Source: Acidicapsa dinghuensis (lineage in GTDB: Bacteria; Acidobacteriota; Terriglobia; Terriglobales; Acidobacteriaceae). From it: a DNA stretch of 64,000 nucleotides. Numbering within the stretch: position 1 is the stretch's first letter; each line of letters starts with the position of its first letter. The notes below the pieces were generated by a model that worked only from the letters and a program-made list of their open reading frames with translations, ran no database searches and had not been told where the DNA came from. The stretch is taken from contig NZ_JAGSYH010000009.1 of assembly GCF_025685685.1 (NCBI RefSeq), positions 170,003-234,002 of the forward strand, read 5' to 3'. The position numbers and the translations under genes are program-made. Below, one piece after another: positions 26,968 through 34,716 of the stretch.

Positions 26968-27909
26968 TTACGCGCCCACCAGTGCGGCCTTGCCTACATG
27001 TCGCGCGGCTTCCGGCTCGATCTCAGTGGCCTTCACTACCGGCGCATGCGCCAGCTCCCACGCCGAGCGGTCCTTCATCAACCGCGAAACCAGCGCCGTG
27101 TGCATTGCGTGGCCCGCGCGCACCGCAACCACTTTGCCCTGAATCCGCTTGCCCGCAAGCGCCAGATCGCCAATCAGGTCCAGCACCTTGTGACGCACAA
27201 ACTCATCGGTGTAACGAAGTGGCCCATTCTCCGGCCCGCGCTTCGTCAGAATGATCGCATTCTGCGGCCCAGCGCCGCGGATCAGGCCCATATCGCGTAG
27301 CTTCTGCTCATCGGCCTTGTAGCCAAAAGTACGAGCCGCTGCGATCTCCGCGTCGTAAGTTTCAGTTTCCAGATCCACCACAAAGCTGTCGTGCCCGATC
27401 GGCTCCGGAAAATCGATCTCATACTCAATCGAATAGCCGTCGCCCGGATAAACACCGATGAACTTGTTGCCCTCGCGCACCTCAACCGGTTTCGTCACTT
27501 TGATGTACTCGCGCCGCCGTCGCTGTCCACGAATCCCCGCCGTCACAAACGCCTCGACATACGGCTTCGCGCTTCCATCCAGAATCGGCAGCTCCAGGTT
27601 ATCGAGCTCCACAATGACGTTATCCACGCCCATGCCGATCAGCGCCGACAGCAGATGCTCCGTCGTCGAGATCAGCACGCCCTGGCGCATCAGGCTTGTC
27701 GCGTAGCTCACCTTGGCCACATTGCGGCCCGTCGCCGAAATCTCAAAGTTATCGAGATCGGTGCGTCGGAAGACAATACCGGAACCAGCCGGTGCAGGCA
27801 GCAAACGCATCTTCACCGGCGCGCCAGAATGAAGACCTACACCCGAGAACTCAATTGGTCCTCCGATGGTCTGTTCCTGGTGAATCGAGTTATGACTGAA
27901 ACTTGGCAA
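26968..27909 (-). CDS. lpxC: UDP-3-O-acyl-N-acetylglucosamine deacetylase LpxC
   Basis: Zinc enzyme making the first committed step of lipid A synthesis. EFSGVGLHSG at the N terminus, STTEHLLSAL (zinc His), LPILDGSAKPY, then EFVRHKVLDLIGDLAL (second zinc His and Asp) and GHAMH (catalytic His) cover the whole family pattern. The frame stays open back to an ATG at 28023, but those 38 extra residues are Cys-rich and unlike LpxC. No ATG lies closer, so I place the start at a TTG at 27909 with AGG six bases before it, giving 313 residues, the usual length. The C-terminal tail after residue ~275 is Ala/Glu-rich. Its presence shows a lipid A outer membrane. Confidence 0.94.
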   Translation of the reverse strand: MPSFSHNSIHQEQTIGGPIEFSGVGLHSGAPVKMRLLPAPAGSGIVFRRTDLDNFEISATGRNVAKVSYATSLMRQGVLISTTEHLLSALIGMGVDNVIVELDNLELPILDGSAKPYVEAFVTAGIRGQRRRREYIKVTKPVEVREGNKFIGVYPGDGYSIEYEIDFPEPIGHDSFVVDLETETYDAEIAAARTFGYKADEQKLRDMGLIRGAGPQNAIILTKRGPENGPLRYTDEFVRHKVLDLIGDLALAGKRIQGKVVAVRAGHAMHTALVSRLMKDRSAWELAHAPVVKATEIEPEAARHVGKAALVGA

Positions 27910-27977
27910 ATAATACCTGCAGCAGGGTTGTAATCTACCGCAAACAGTAGGGTAGACGAGAGATTGCAATTTGGCAG

Positions 27978-28021
27978 TGTGGCATTTTTGCCACAAACCG
28001 CGTGGTATTTTTGCGGTAAAC
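27978..28021. promoter_or_regulatory. paired dyads in lpxC/M20 divergent region
   Basis: A perfect inverted repeat TGTGGCA, four T, TGCCACA occupies 27978-27995. A related half-decayed copy follows, so that GTGG(C/T)ATTTTTGC with AAAC at its end is repeated at a 23-bp offset (27979-27998 and 28002-28021, 16 of 20 positions equal). The second copy also forms ACCGC/GCGGT (27997-28001 and 28013-28017). The tandem arrangement 70-110 bp before lpxC suggests an operator for the lpxC promoter, the divergent gene or both. Confidence 0.45.
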
Positions 28022-28175
28022 ATCTATTTCCTAAGCGATTTATAAATGGAAGGCGAAATAAAAGCGATAATCGGTAAGACGATTTGGCATCTCCAGATTT
28101 CCATAGGTTCGATATCGATCTTAGCCTCCGTAACGCACCCACCGCTAACTGCACCAGATATGCGACAGTATCTGC

Positions 28176-29384
28176 ATGGCTTCCATCCCCATGCGCGCCT
28201 TACTCGCAGGCGCCCGCCGCAAGCAGCCCGGCCTGCTCAATCTCGCAAAACGGCTGGTCCTCTGCGAATCCCCTTCCGACTCCAAGCCTGCCGTCGATGC
28301 ATGCATGGACCTCGCCGCCGCGCATGCCAAAACTCTGGGTGGTCGCATCAAACGTCACCGCCAGGGCAACTACGGAGACGTCCTCGAACTCCGCTTCGGC
28401 CCCCGCAATCCTGCGGGGCGAATTCTGCTCCTCGGCCATCTCGACACCGTATGGGCCCTCGGCACTTTCAAAACCATGCCACACCGCATCGCACCCGACG
28501 CCAACGGCCACCAGCGCCTGTGGGGACCCGGCACCCTCGACATGAAAGTCGGCGTAGCGATGGCTTTCACCGCCATCGAGCTGCTCATTGAAGCCGAAGC
28601 ACTCACCGCCACGCGAACAAAGCAGCCCGCTGGAACCGAGATCATCCTTCTGCTTAACAGCGAAGAAGAGGTTGGCAGCCCCGTCTCGCGGCCCATCACC
28701 GAATCCCTCGCCCACGAGTGCTCCGCCGTCTACGTCCTCGAACCCGCGCAAGTTCTTGCCTACAAGACCGCCCGCAAAGGCACCGGTAACTGGCGGCTCA
28801 CCGTCCACGGCGTCGCATCGCACGCCGGCGTCGACTTCACCCGCGGCCGCTCCGCCATCCTCGAGCTAGCGCGCCAGCTCGAACGCATCAGCGCTTTCAC
28901 TGATCTCAAGCGCGGCGTCACCGTCAACGCCGGAGTCATCGGCGGCGGCACCAAATCCAACGTCGTCCCCGCCGAAGCCTGGGCTGAAATCGACGCCCGC
29001 ATAGCCCGCAACTCCGACGGCCGGCGCATCGAGCGCAAATTCGCCGCGCTAAAGCCCACCCGCAACTCCGGCTGCACCCTGACGCTCGAAGGCGGCATCA
29101 ACCGTCCGCCCATGGAGCGCACCCGCGGCACCGTTCAGCTCTTCCGCCGCGCCCAGGCTCTTGCCGCCGAGCTCGGCCACGACTTCGACCCCATCACCCA
29201 CACGCAGCTAGAAGAAGCCTCCACCGGCGGCGCATCCGACGGCAATTTCACCTCAGCCCTCGGCATCCCCACCCTCGACGGTATGGGAGCCGTAGGCGAA
29301 GGTGCCCACGCCACCCATGAATCCGTCCTGATCGACCACCTCGCCCCGCGCACGGCTCTACTTGCCGCCATGCTTGCTGAATGA
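28176..29384 (+). CDS. M20-family metallopeptidase (carboxypeptidase G2/ArgE type)
   Basis: 402 residues. Metal ligands are seen in order: H in LLGHLDTVW, D in WGPGTLDMKVG, EE in LLLNSEEEVGSP, and the C-terminal H in EGAHATHESVLIDH. The dimerisation (lid) domain lies between about residues 205 and 315 (GVASHAGVDFTRGRSAILE). Pattern and length are closest to carboxypeptidase G2-like members that cut a C-terminal glutamate or similar amide. The N-terminal segment (MRALLAGARRKQPGLLNL) is amphipathic rather than a clear signal peptide, so location is open. ATG start at 28176. Confidence 0.9.
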   Translation: MASIPMRALLAGARRKQPGLLNLAKRLVLCESPSDSKPAVDACMDLAAAHAKTLGGRIKRHRQGNYGDVLELRFGPRNPAGRILLLGHLDTVWALGTFKTMPHRIAPDANGHQRLWGPGTLDMKVGVAMAFTAIELLIEAEALTATRTKQPAGTEIILLLNSEEEVGSPVSRPITESLAHECSAVYVLEPAQVLAYKTARKGTGNWRLTVHGVASHAGVDFTRGRSAILELARQLERISAFTDLKRGVTVNAGVIGGGTKSNVVPAEAWAEIDARIARNSDGRRIERKFAALKPTRNSGCTLTLEGGINRPPMERTRGTVQLFRRAQALAAELGHDFDPITHTQLEEASTGGASDGNFTSALGIPTLDGMGAVGEGAHATHESVLIDHLAPRTALLAAMLAE

Positions 29385-29544
29385 TTTGATATGGGGCGAC
29401 GAAGCAGCCCTGGCCGGAGAATTCTAACGGGCAATCATCCGAAATGCGCACGAGCGATGAATGCATCAGGCAAACCAAGACCATGATTCACACGGGTAAG
29501 ATTCAATCAAAGCCAAATCCTGGCTAACGGGCTGGAAGATATCT

Positions 29545-30051
29545 ATGAGTAGTGATAACGGGACCGAGAATCCTCTTGGTAAATTGCTGGATGGCACTCT
29601 CTCTGAGTACGACTTCGGAGTTTTAGAGCATGGTTTCTTTCCTCACGGCAGGGACTACAGATTTGTAATTCAAGACAGCTTGTGCAGCTATCCCGAAACA
29701 TATGAACTGACTTTCACGCATGTCGTCGATCTCAAGTATGAAACGCGGGTGGGCGAAAAAGTCTGGCAAATCTCATGGACAGATGAGTTCACCGACTACG
29801 CCCAATGGAAGAGTGCTGGTGAACCCGACGGCTATGTTTTTGGTACGGACTGGTCTCTTGCGTATCCAGGGATAAATGCTGACGCTGAGGCACAAGATTG
29901 GTCAAAACGGCTTGAGCGTCCAATGTTTTCGGCGAGTATTGAGACTGATCGGTTCTATATTTCGCTCGTTTTTAGTGAAGTGCGCTATCGCAAATTGTCG
30001 GATGAAACCGGAGTAGTAAGGAAAGTCATAATCCCTTTGCAACCTCACTGA
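29545..30051 (+). CDS. uncharacterised protein
   Basis: 168 residues, acidic, no signal or membrane segment. Not recognised with confidence; the opening LDGTLSEYDFGVLEHGFFPHGRDYRFVI has the look of YxiG-like proteins, which are often linked to polymorphic-toxin loci, but this is by eye only. GGAAG lies upstream of the ATG. The reading frame has clearly lower GC and different third-base use than the neighbouring M20 and GH32 genes, which suggests acquisition. No toxin gene is adjacent. Confidence 0.65.
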   Translation: MSSDNGTENPLGKLLDGTLSEYDFGVLEHGFFPHGRDYRFVIQDSLCSYPETYELTFTHVVDLKYETRVGEKVWQISWTDEFTDYAQWKSAGEPDGYVFGTDWSLAYPGINADAEAQDWSKRLERPMFSASIETDRFYISLVFSEVRYRKLSDETGVVRKVIIPLQPH

Positions 30052-30367
30052 TCACTTGGAACAGTTAGGCCCAGCCTTCGCGACGACCCGTAGCGCAAGA
30101 TCAGCAAATAATCTATACGTGTTCTGTTAGCACGTGAAGTTCGTCGGATTTCCTAAGTTCACTTTCTGTCATGACACCGCTTTAGCCGTGCGGGGAAGTC
30201 GGTAATCGCTTCAAGCCCGACGGACGCCTTTTCAAGCATAAGGTCATATTCAGGATGATTTGCTTCTCCTGCTCGCGCACTTTATCGCACACCAGTCCCC
30301 ATCCTCATCACGTATCATCTCGTTGCAACCGAATCGCGACATCAAACCCATCAGGAAAGAACCCGCC
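30052..30367. other. gene-free stretch before GH32 gene
   Basis: Nothing definite was seen in these 316 bases. The right-hand part must carry the promoter and leader of the GH32 gene. An open frame from 30260 joins the GH32 frame, but it lacks a ribosome binding site and would bury the Tat signal. Confidence 0.4.
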
Positions 30368-32008
30368 ATGAGGATCCCGCGCCGCCGCTTCCTGTCCAGC
30401 ACCCTCGCCCTCGCCGCAGCCGGCACCCTCTCGCGTTCCACCATCCTCAGCGCTCTTGAAGATCAAACCACCCCCACCGAAGCCGAGCTAGCCAAAGACC
30501 CGCGCCGCCCGCAATACCACCTGCTCCCCGCCCGCAACTGGATGAACGACCCCAACGGCCCAATCTACTGGCGCGGCAAGTACCACATGTTCTTCCAGTA
30601 CAACCCCCACGCCGCCGTCTGGGGAGACATGCACTGGAACCACGCCGTCTCCGCCGACATGATTCACTGGCGCCACCTGCCCATCGCCCTCGCGCCCACC
30701 CCCGGCGGACCCGACGCCGACGGCTGCTTCACCGGCACCGCCGTCGTCAACAACGGCGTCCCGACGCTTATTTATACGGGCGTCAAAACCGTCCCCAAAT
30801 CCGAATCCACCCTCGACGACGGCCACAACATCTACCGCGAAACCCAGCTCTACGCCACCAGCTCCGACCCCATGCTCGGCTCATGGACCAAGCGCCCAAC
30901 GCCCGTCATCCCCGCCCCACCGCCGAGCCTCAAAGTCACCGGCTTCCGCGACCCCGCACCCTGGCGCGAGCCATCCCTCGCAGGCGGCCAATGGCTCATG
31001 GCCGTCGGCTCCGGCATCCAGCACCAGAGCGGCATGCTCCTGCTCTACAAATCCCCTGATCTCCAAAACTGGGAATACCTGCACCCCCTCCTCGGCGGCT
31101 CAAAAACCGGCGGCAGCGCCTCCAATCCCGTCGACTCAGGAGACATGTGGGAATGCCCCGACGTCTTCCCCCTCGGCAACAAGCACGTCGTCATCTACTC
31201 CACGCAGGGCAAAGCCCTCTGGAAAGTCGGCCAGATCGACCCCAACGAGCTTGTCTTCCATGAAGAACAAAGCGGCGTCCTCGACCACGGATCTTTCTAC
31301 GCCCCCAAAACCCAGCTCGATAAATCCGGCAACCGCATCCTCTGGGGCTGGATCCCCGAATCCCGTCCCGAAGCCGAATACCACGCCGCCGGCTGGTCCG
31401 GACTCATGTCCCTGCCGCGCCAGCTAACCCTCGGCCCCGACGGCCGCCTGCGCATCGCCATCGTCCCGCAGGCAGACAAGCTCCGCAAACACGAGCAGAA
31501 GCTATCCCTCAACCCCGCAAAAGACGGCAGCAAAGAGCTAGAAGCCAGCGCCCGCATCCACGACGCCTGCGCCGAGCTCCAGTGCACTGTCATCCCCGGA
31601 GCAGACGGCAACTTCGCCCCCTTCTCGCTCGACCTGGTCAACACCGCCAGCCGCACCACCGCGCCCACCACGCCCACTGACGCTGGCAGCGACGCCACAC
31701 CAACAACCTCCCCGACCAGCATCCTTTCCATCCGCTACAGCCACGCCAACCCCAAAGAACTAGTCGTCGACCAGGCCCGCCTGCCCCTCAATCTCACCGC
31801 CGGCCAGCCACTCGACCTGCGCTTCTTCATCGACGGCTCCGTCATCGAACTCATCGCATGCAATCAGGCAGCTTTCACCAAACGCTTCTACTACCCCGGT
31901 CAATCAGCCCCGGAAATAGCCATCAGCATCACCGGCGACATAAAGGCCATTCAGCGCCTAAGCCTCTGGCCCCTCAACCCCATCTCCCAAGACCGTCTGA
32001 CGAGTTAG
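30368..32008 (+). CDS. Tat-exported glycoside hydrolase family 32 (fructan beta-fructosidase/levanase-like)
   Basis: 546 residues from the ATG at 30368, chosen because GGAAAG is placed upstream and the product then begins with a twin-arginine signal (RIPRRRFLSSTLALAAAG). Hallmarks of GH32: WMNDPNG with nucleophile D61, the FRDP motif (transition-state stabiliser), and ECPDVF with the acid/base Glu. A C-terminal beta-sandwich of about 150 residues follows, interrupted by a Thr/Pro-rich insertion (TTAPTTPTDAGSDATPT). It should release fructose from sucrose, inulin or levan outside the cytoplasm; which one is not readable here. It stands alone, without a sugar transporter. Codons end almost always in C. 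Confidence 0.93.
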   Translation: MRIPRRRFLSSTLALAAAGTLSRSTILSALEDQTTPTEAELAKDPRRPQYHLLPARNWMNDPNGPIYWRGKYHMFFQYNPHAAVWGDMHWNHAVSADMIHWRHLPIALAPTPGGPDADGCFTGTAVVNNGVPTLIYTGVKTVPKSESTLDDGHNIYRETQLYATSSDPMLGSWTKRPTPVIPAPPPSLKVTGFRDPAPWREPSLAGGQWLMAVGSGIQHQSGMLLLYKSPDLQNWEYLHPLLGGSKTGGSASNPVDSGDMWECPDVFPLGNKHVVIYSTQGKALWKVGQIDPNELVFHEEQSGVLDHGSFYAPKTQLDKSGNRILWGWIPESRPEAEYHAAGWSGLMSLPRQLTLGPDGRLRIAIVPQADKLRKHEQKLSLNPAKDGSKELEASARIHDACAELQCTVIPGADGNFAPFSLDLVNTASRTTAPTTPTDAGSDATPTTSPTSILSIRYSHANPKELVVDQARLPLNLTAGQPLDLRFFIDGSVIELIACNQAAFTKRFYYPGQSAPEIAISITGDIKAIQRLSLWPLNPISQDRLTS

Positions 32009-32027
32009 TTTGTTGCCAGAGATCGAG

Positions 32028-32067
32028 ACTTAAATAAAATTAAGTTTTTCTTGAATTTTATTTAAGT
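32028..32067. promoter_or_regulatory. 14-bp perfect AT-rich inverted repeat before DUF2089-type gene
   Basis: Arms of 14 bp (ACTTAAATAAAATT at 32028-32041 and its exact complement at 32054-32067) are separated by 12 bases. The site is extremely AT-rich in otherwise high-GC DNA and ends 19 bases before the ATG of the small HTH gene. It is a strong operator candidate, most simply for that gene's own product. There is no recognisable ribosome binding site between the repeat and the ATG. Confidence 0.6.
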
Positions 32068-32086
32068 ACGGCGTACCGTCATCGTC

Positions 32087-32410
32087 ATGGAGAAAACCGA
32101 TCCCAATTCCTCCGGGAGTAGACATTTGCTGCTCTCCCTTCCGGACGAAGATCGGGATTTCATCCTGCAATTCGTACTGGCTTCCGGTTCGCTCAAGGAA
32201 ATGGCGCAGCTCTACGGCGTCAGTTATCCCACGATCCGCGCCAGCCTCGATCGCATCATCAGCAACCTGCGGCAAGCTCTCAATGGACAGCCGCCAGATC
32301 CCCTGACCGAACTGCTCGCCCGCCTCATCGAGCGTGGCGAGCTCAAACCTGCAACCGCCAGAACCATTCGCTCCGTCTATCGTGAGGCTCTGGAACGTAA
32401 AAGCCAGTGA
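32087..32410 (+). CDS. small HTH protein of DUF2089 type
   Basis: 107 residues. The core PDEDRDFILQFVLASGSLKEMAQLYGVSYPTIRASLDRII is the C-terminal helix-turn-helix region of DUF2089 proteins; the zinc-ribbon part found in longer members is absent. A C-terminal helical segment (LLARLIERGELKPATARTI) follows. The following membrane-protein gene starts 15 bases later, so the pair is an operon and the HTH protein probably controls both. A 14-bp inverted repeat lies directly upstream. Confidence 0.82.
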   Translation: MEKTDPNSSGSRHLLLSLPDEDRDFILQFVLASGSLKEMAQLYGVSYPTIRASLDRIISNLRQALNGQPPDPLTELLARLIERGELKPATARTIRSVYREALERKSQ

Positions 32411-32425
32411 CGCCGGAGGAAACCA

Positions 32426-32782
32426 ATGAACTCAATCTTCGAAGCAATGCGCCAGATCAGTCACTATCGCACCCTTATCGCCGTCGGGCTGCCTCTGCTT
32501 GGCGGAGCCATGGTCATCGCCACCAGCACACTCACGCCGCGCGGCAAAGCCAAAGGCATCCTGACAGGAGCCTATCTCCTGCTCGCCTGCATCGGCGCCA
32601 GTTGTCTGCTCTTTTCACTCATCGCCGCCGTCGCTCATCAGCCCAGCGAAGTGTTTCTGCCCCTGCTGCTGCCCGGCATCGTCCTCACCGTAATCATGGG
32701 CATCTTTTCGCCCGCCATCATCCGCGAATATCAGCTCTTCGAGTTCCGCAAACTAGCCGCCAATCTCTTCCGGCATAGTTAA
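32426..32782 (+). CDS. small three-helix membrane protein
   Basis: 118 residues with three hydrophobic segments (about 18-34, 48-72 and 78-100). No named family recognised. ATG start at 32426, 15 bases after the DUF2089-type gene, with GGAGG upstream. Position suggests that its level is set by that regulator. Function is unknown; it could sense membrane state or act as partner of the HTH protein. Confidence 0.75.
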   Translation: MNSIFEAMRQISHYRTLIAVGLPLLGGAMVIATSTLTPRGKAKGILTGAYLLLACIGASCLLFSLIAAVAHQPSEVFLPLLLPGIVLTVIMGIFSPAIIREYQLFEFRKLAANLFRHS

Positions 32783-32894
32783 CCCAAGGCGGCACCCGAT
32801 CCTCCGTCGCATTCGGATCCAAACCCCTGACCACTTCTCCGCTAGGCAGCCTGCCAGTTGGAACCCGTCGAGAGGAAAAGTCGTAAGCGGATCC

Positions 32895-33356
32895 GTGCAG
32901 CTCCAATCAAGCATCCTCATCCACCGCACCCCCGAACAGGTCTGGAGCTTCCTCGGCGACCCCACCAACGTACCCAAATGGGACCGCGGCGTAGCCGGTG
33001 TCGAAGAAACCACATCGCAGCCTACCGGCATCGGCTACGAATTCAACACCGTAGCCCACGACCGGCTCAACCTCCCCGACCAGGGCCGCATGACCTATCG
33101 CATCAAAGAGAGCAATCCCGCAGCAGGACGCTGTATCGTCGAGCTCACCAGCCGCACCGGCAATGCGCGCTTCTTCAAAACCGCCGAGTGGCGCTTCGAC
33201 ATCCACCCAGCTCCTGAAGGCTCCCACCTCAACTGCACCGCCATCTTCACCCTGCGCTGGAACTATCTCTTCTTAGGCCCTATGCTCTACCTCGGCCGCA
33301 AGCAGATCATGATCGACCTCGAATGCCTGAAACAAGCTATCGAATCCAACCGATGA
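32895..33356 (+). CDS. SRPBCC-fold (polyketide cyclase/START-like) protein
   Basis: 153 residues. The opening QLQSSILIHRTPEQVWSFLGDPTNVPKWDRGVAGVEE is the first strand and helices of the SRPBCC fold, and the closing helix is IMIDLECLKQAIESN. These proteins bind hydrophobic ligands in a deep pocket; the ligand is unknown here. The start is a GTG at 32895 with only a weak binding site upstream. No catalytic residues can be named. It lies 112 bases after the membrane-protein gene and could be in the same transcript. Confidence 0.78.
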   Translation: MQLQSSILIHRTPEQVWSFLGDPTNVPKWDRGVAGVEETTSQPTGIGYEFNTVAHDRLNLPDQGRMTYRIKESNPAAGRCIVELTSRTGNARFFKTAEWRFDIHPAPEGSHLNCTAIFTLRWNYLFLGPMLYLGRKQIMIDLECLKQAIESNR

Positions 33357-33361
33357 CCTTT

Positions 33362-33465
33362 TTCGCGCAAAGCGCGAACCGGAGGGAGCCAAGGGCTTCA
33401 GCCCTTGGAAAGAAGCACTCATCAAAACAAAAAACGAGGGGCCTCGACGGCCCCGAGCCTTTCCA
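33362..33465. repeat. REP-like intergenic hairpin block
   Basis: After the SRPBCC stop comes CGCGCAAAGCGCGAACC, then an 8-bp hairpin CCAAGGGC/GCCCTTGG (33389-33408) and another hairpin around GGGGCC/GGCCCC (33436-33452). On the minus strand the second hairpin is followed by a T-rich run and could stop transcription arriving from the right. The leading word recurs at 41.25 kb beside different hairpins. Confidence 0.5.
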
Positions 33466-33510
33466 AAAGCCTGGCTCAACGCGGCCTACCTTTCGCAGCG
33501 AAGAGCATAA

Positions 33511-33837
33511 GTGAAGAAACCGATTGAGCCAGCGTGCGATATTACAGCCGTGGAAAAAAGTGAGAGCAGTCGATATCGGATTGTCTTGGCTTGTGAAGGC
33601 ATCCCAGATCGACAGGGGCAACAAGCGGCCCTAGACATCGCGGAAGAGTTCACGCATCGGCCGTGGCATGAGAACGTCGAATGTAAATGAAGCGATGGAT
33701 CTCTACTCTTAAGCGCAGAGAACGACTATGACCCCCACGGTCTCGCCCTGATCGATGAATTCTCGGATGCTATCTCTGCCTGCACCTCTGCCGATTTCGG
33801 CTACAGCATCCGGCTCGTATCCGCCATCGCTGTATGA
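33511..33837 (+). pseudogene. small hypothetical gene with internal in-frame TGA
   Basis: A continuous frame of 108 codons from a GTG at 33511 to TGA at 33835-33837 carries one internal TGA at 33688-33690 (codon 60). Both halves read like protein: first KKPIEPACDITAVEKSE and DIAEEFTHRPWHENVECK, then after the stop SDGSLLLSAENDYDPHG and LIDEFSDAISACTSADFGYS. The stop most likely replaces a TGG (Trp) codon. No frameshift is needed to join the halves. The family is unnamed to me, but the two halves fit together as one ~108-residue cytoplasmic protein. It is convergent with the gene ending at 33878. A sequencing error is the alternative. Confidence 0.6.
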
Positions 33838-33877
33838 CAGCTCGTATCTTGAAAAGAGCGAGTTTCCGGTTTGCCTA

Positions 33878-34471
33878 TCACACGCCCGTGATCTCAGCCG
33901 CGGATGCGCATCCAAGAAGCGGCCAATCGGCGGAATACACAGCGAAGATGCGAAGAGCACCTGGTTCGCAGCCGTCGAATTTGCCGGTGTTCAATGCTGT
34001 ATACGCTTCATCAAATGTGTCGAATAGGCAATGAGCGTTGGTGGACAGTTTTTCCGCCAAGCCGTTGCATGAAAGAGGAGAATGCTCAGGGGCAGGCGAG
34101 TTTTCGACCCAAAAAGTGACGATATCGAAACCTTCCAGTTGCTTCTGAGTTGGCGCAGTCACATGTGGCTGGACGGGCCAGACTGGACCCGGCGAAAAGG
34201 GCCGCCAAATGCCATCGAAAAGCTCTAATTCATAGACTTCGTAATAGAACAGCTTTGTGTCTTGAATGTCGATGGAGTTTTCCAATGCGAGACTTTGGAT
34301 CAATTCGGGATTATCAAAGAACCACCAACAGTTGTGTTTCCAGTAGTTAACGTAGTCCGCAAAGTCATCGTTCACACAGGCGCCCACAGAGTAAACATCT
34401 AAAACCTGCGATGACTTAAGCCAGCCGGGACTACACTGTACGCGCTTTGCCATGTAGCCCATGGGAATCAT
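33878..34471 (-). CDS. uncharacterised protein (possible immunity-type)
   Basis: 197 residues if started at the first Met; a start at the Met of MAKRVQCSPGWLK (34453) is equally good and would resemble other bacterial proteins that open this way. No signal or membrane segments. The sequence is aromatic-rich (VNYWKHNCWWFFDNPELI, GIWRPFSPGPVWPVQPHV) and acidic, the look of small immunity or effector-associated proteins, but no function can be assigned. GC is below that of the neighbouring purEK genes, suggesting acquisition. It is convergent with the broken gene at 33511-33837. Confidence 0.65.
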   Translation of the reverse strand: MIPMGYMAKRVQCSPGWLKSSQVLDVYSVGACVNDDFADYVNYWKHNCWWFFDNPELIQSLALENSIDIQDTKLFYYEVYELELFDGIWRPFSPGPVWPVQPHVTAPTQKQLEGFDIVTFWVENSPAPEHSPLSCNGLAEKLSTNAHCLFDTFDEAYTALNTGKFDGCEPGALRIFAVYSADWPLLGCASAAEITGV

Positions 34472-34668
34472 GTGGATCTAGTCTATCGCTCCGATAGGCG
34501 TTCTATCATTGGTTCCCGATGTGCGGTCGCAAGAAACGCAAACTACAACTTCCGTTGGCCTCGAAAAGGTTCTTTGTGCAACAAATCCGGGCTGTTACGC
34601 TGGATTTTATCTAGCTCTCAAACCAAGCTCTGTGCGGCCACCAGTTCGAACAGGCGCTCACATAAACA

Positions 34669-34706
34669 CAAAAAGCGGGGGAGAGGCTCGACGCCTCTCC
34701 CCCGCT
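34669..34706 (-). terminator. Rho-independent terminator of purEK
   Basis: A perfect 14-bp stem (34674-34687 pairing with 34693-34706, loop of five bases) is followed on the minus strand by a run of T. It starts 11 bases beyond the purK stop codon. Confidence 0.88.
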
Positions 34707-34716
34707 GTGCTGATCC

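Noticed and set aside
27971..27995. Possible sigma-54 promoter (TTGGCA...TTTTTGC) before lpxC
   Set aside because: The GG-N10-GC spacing required for sigma-54 is not met on either strand.
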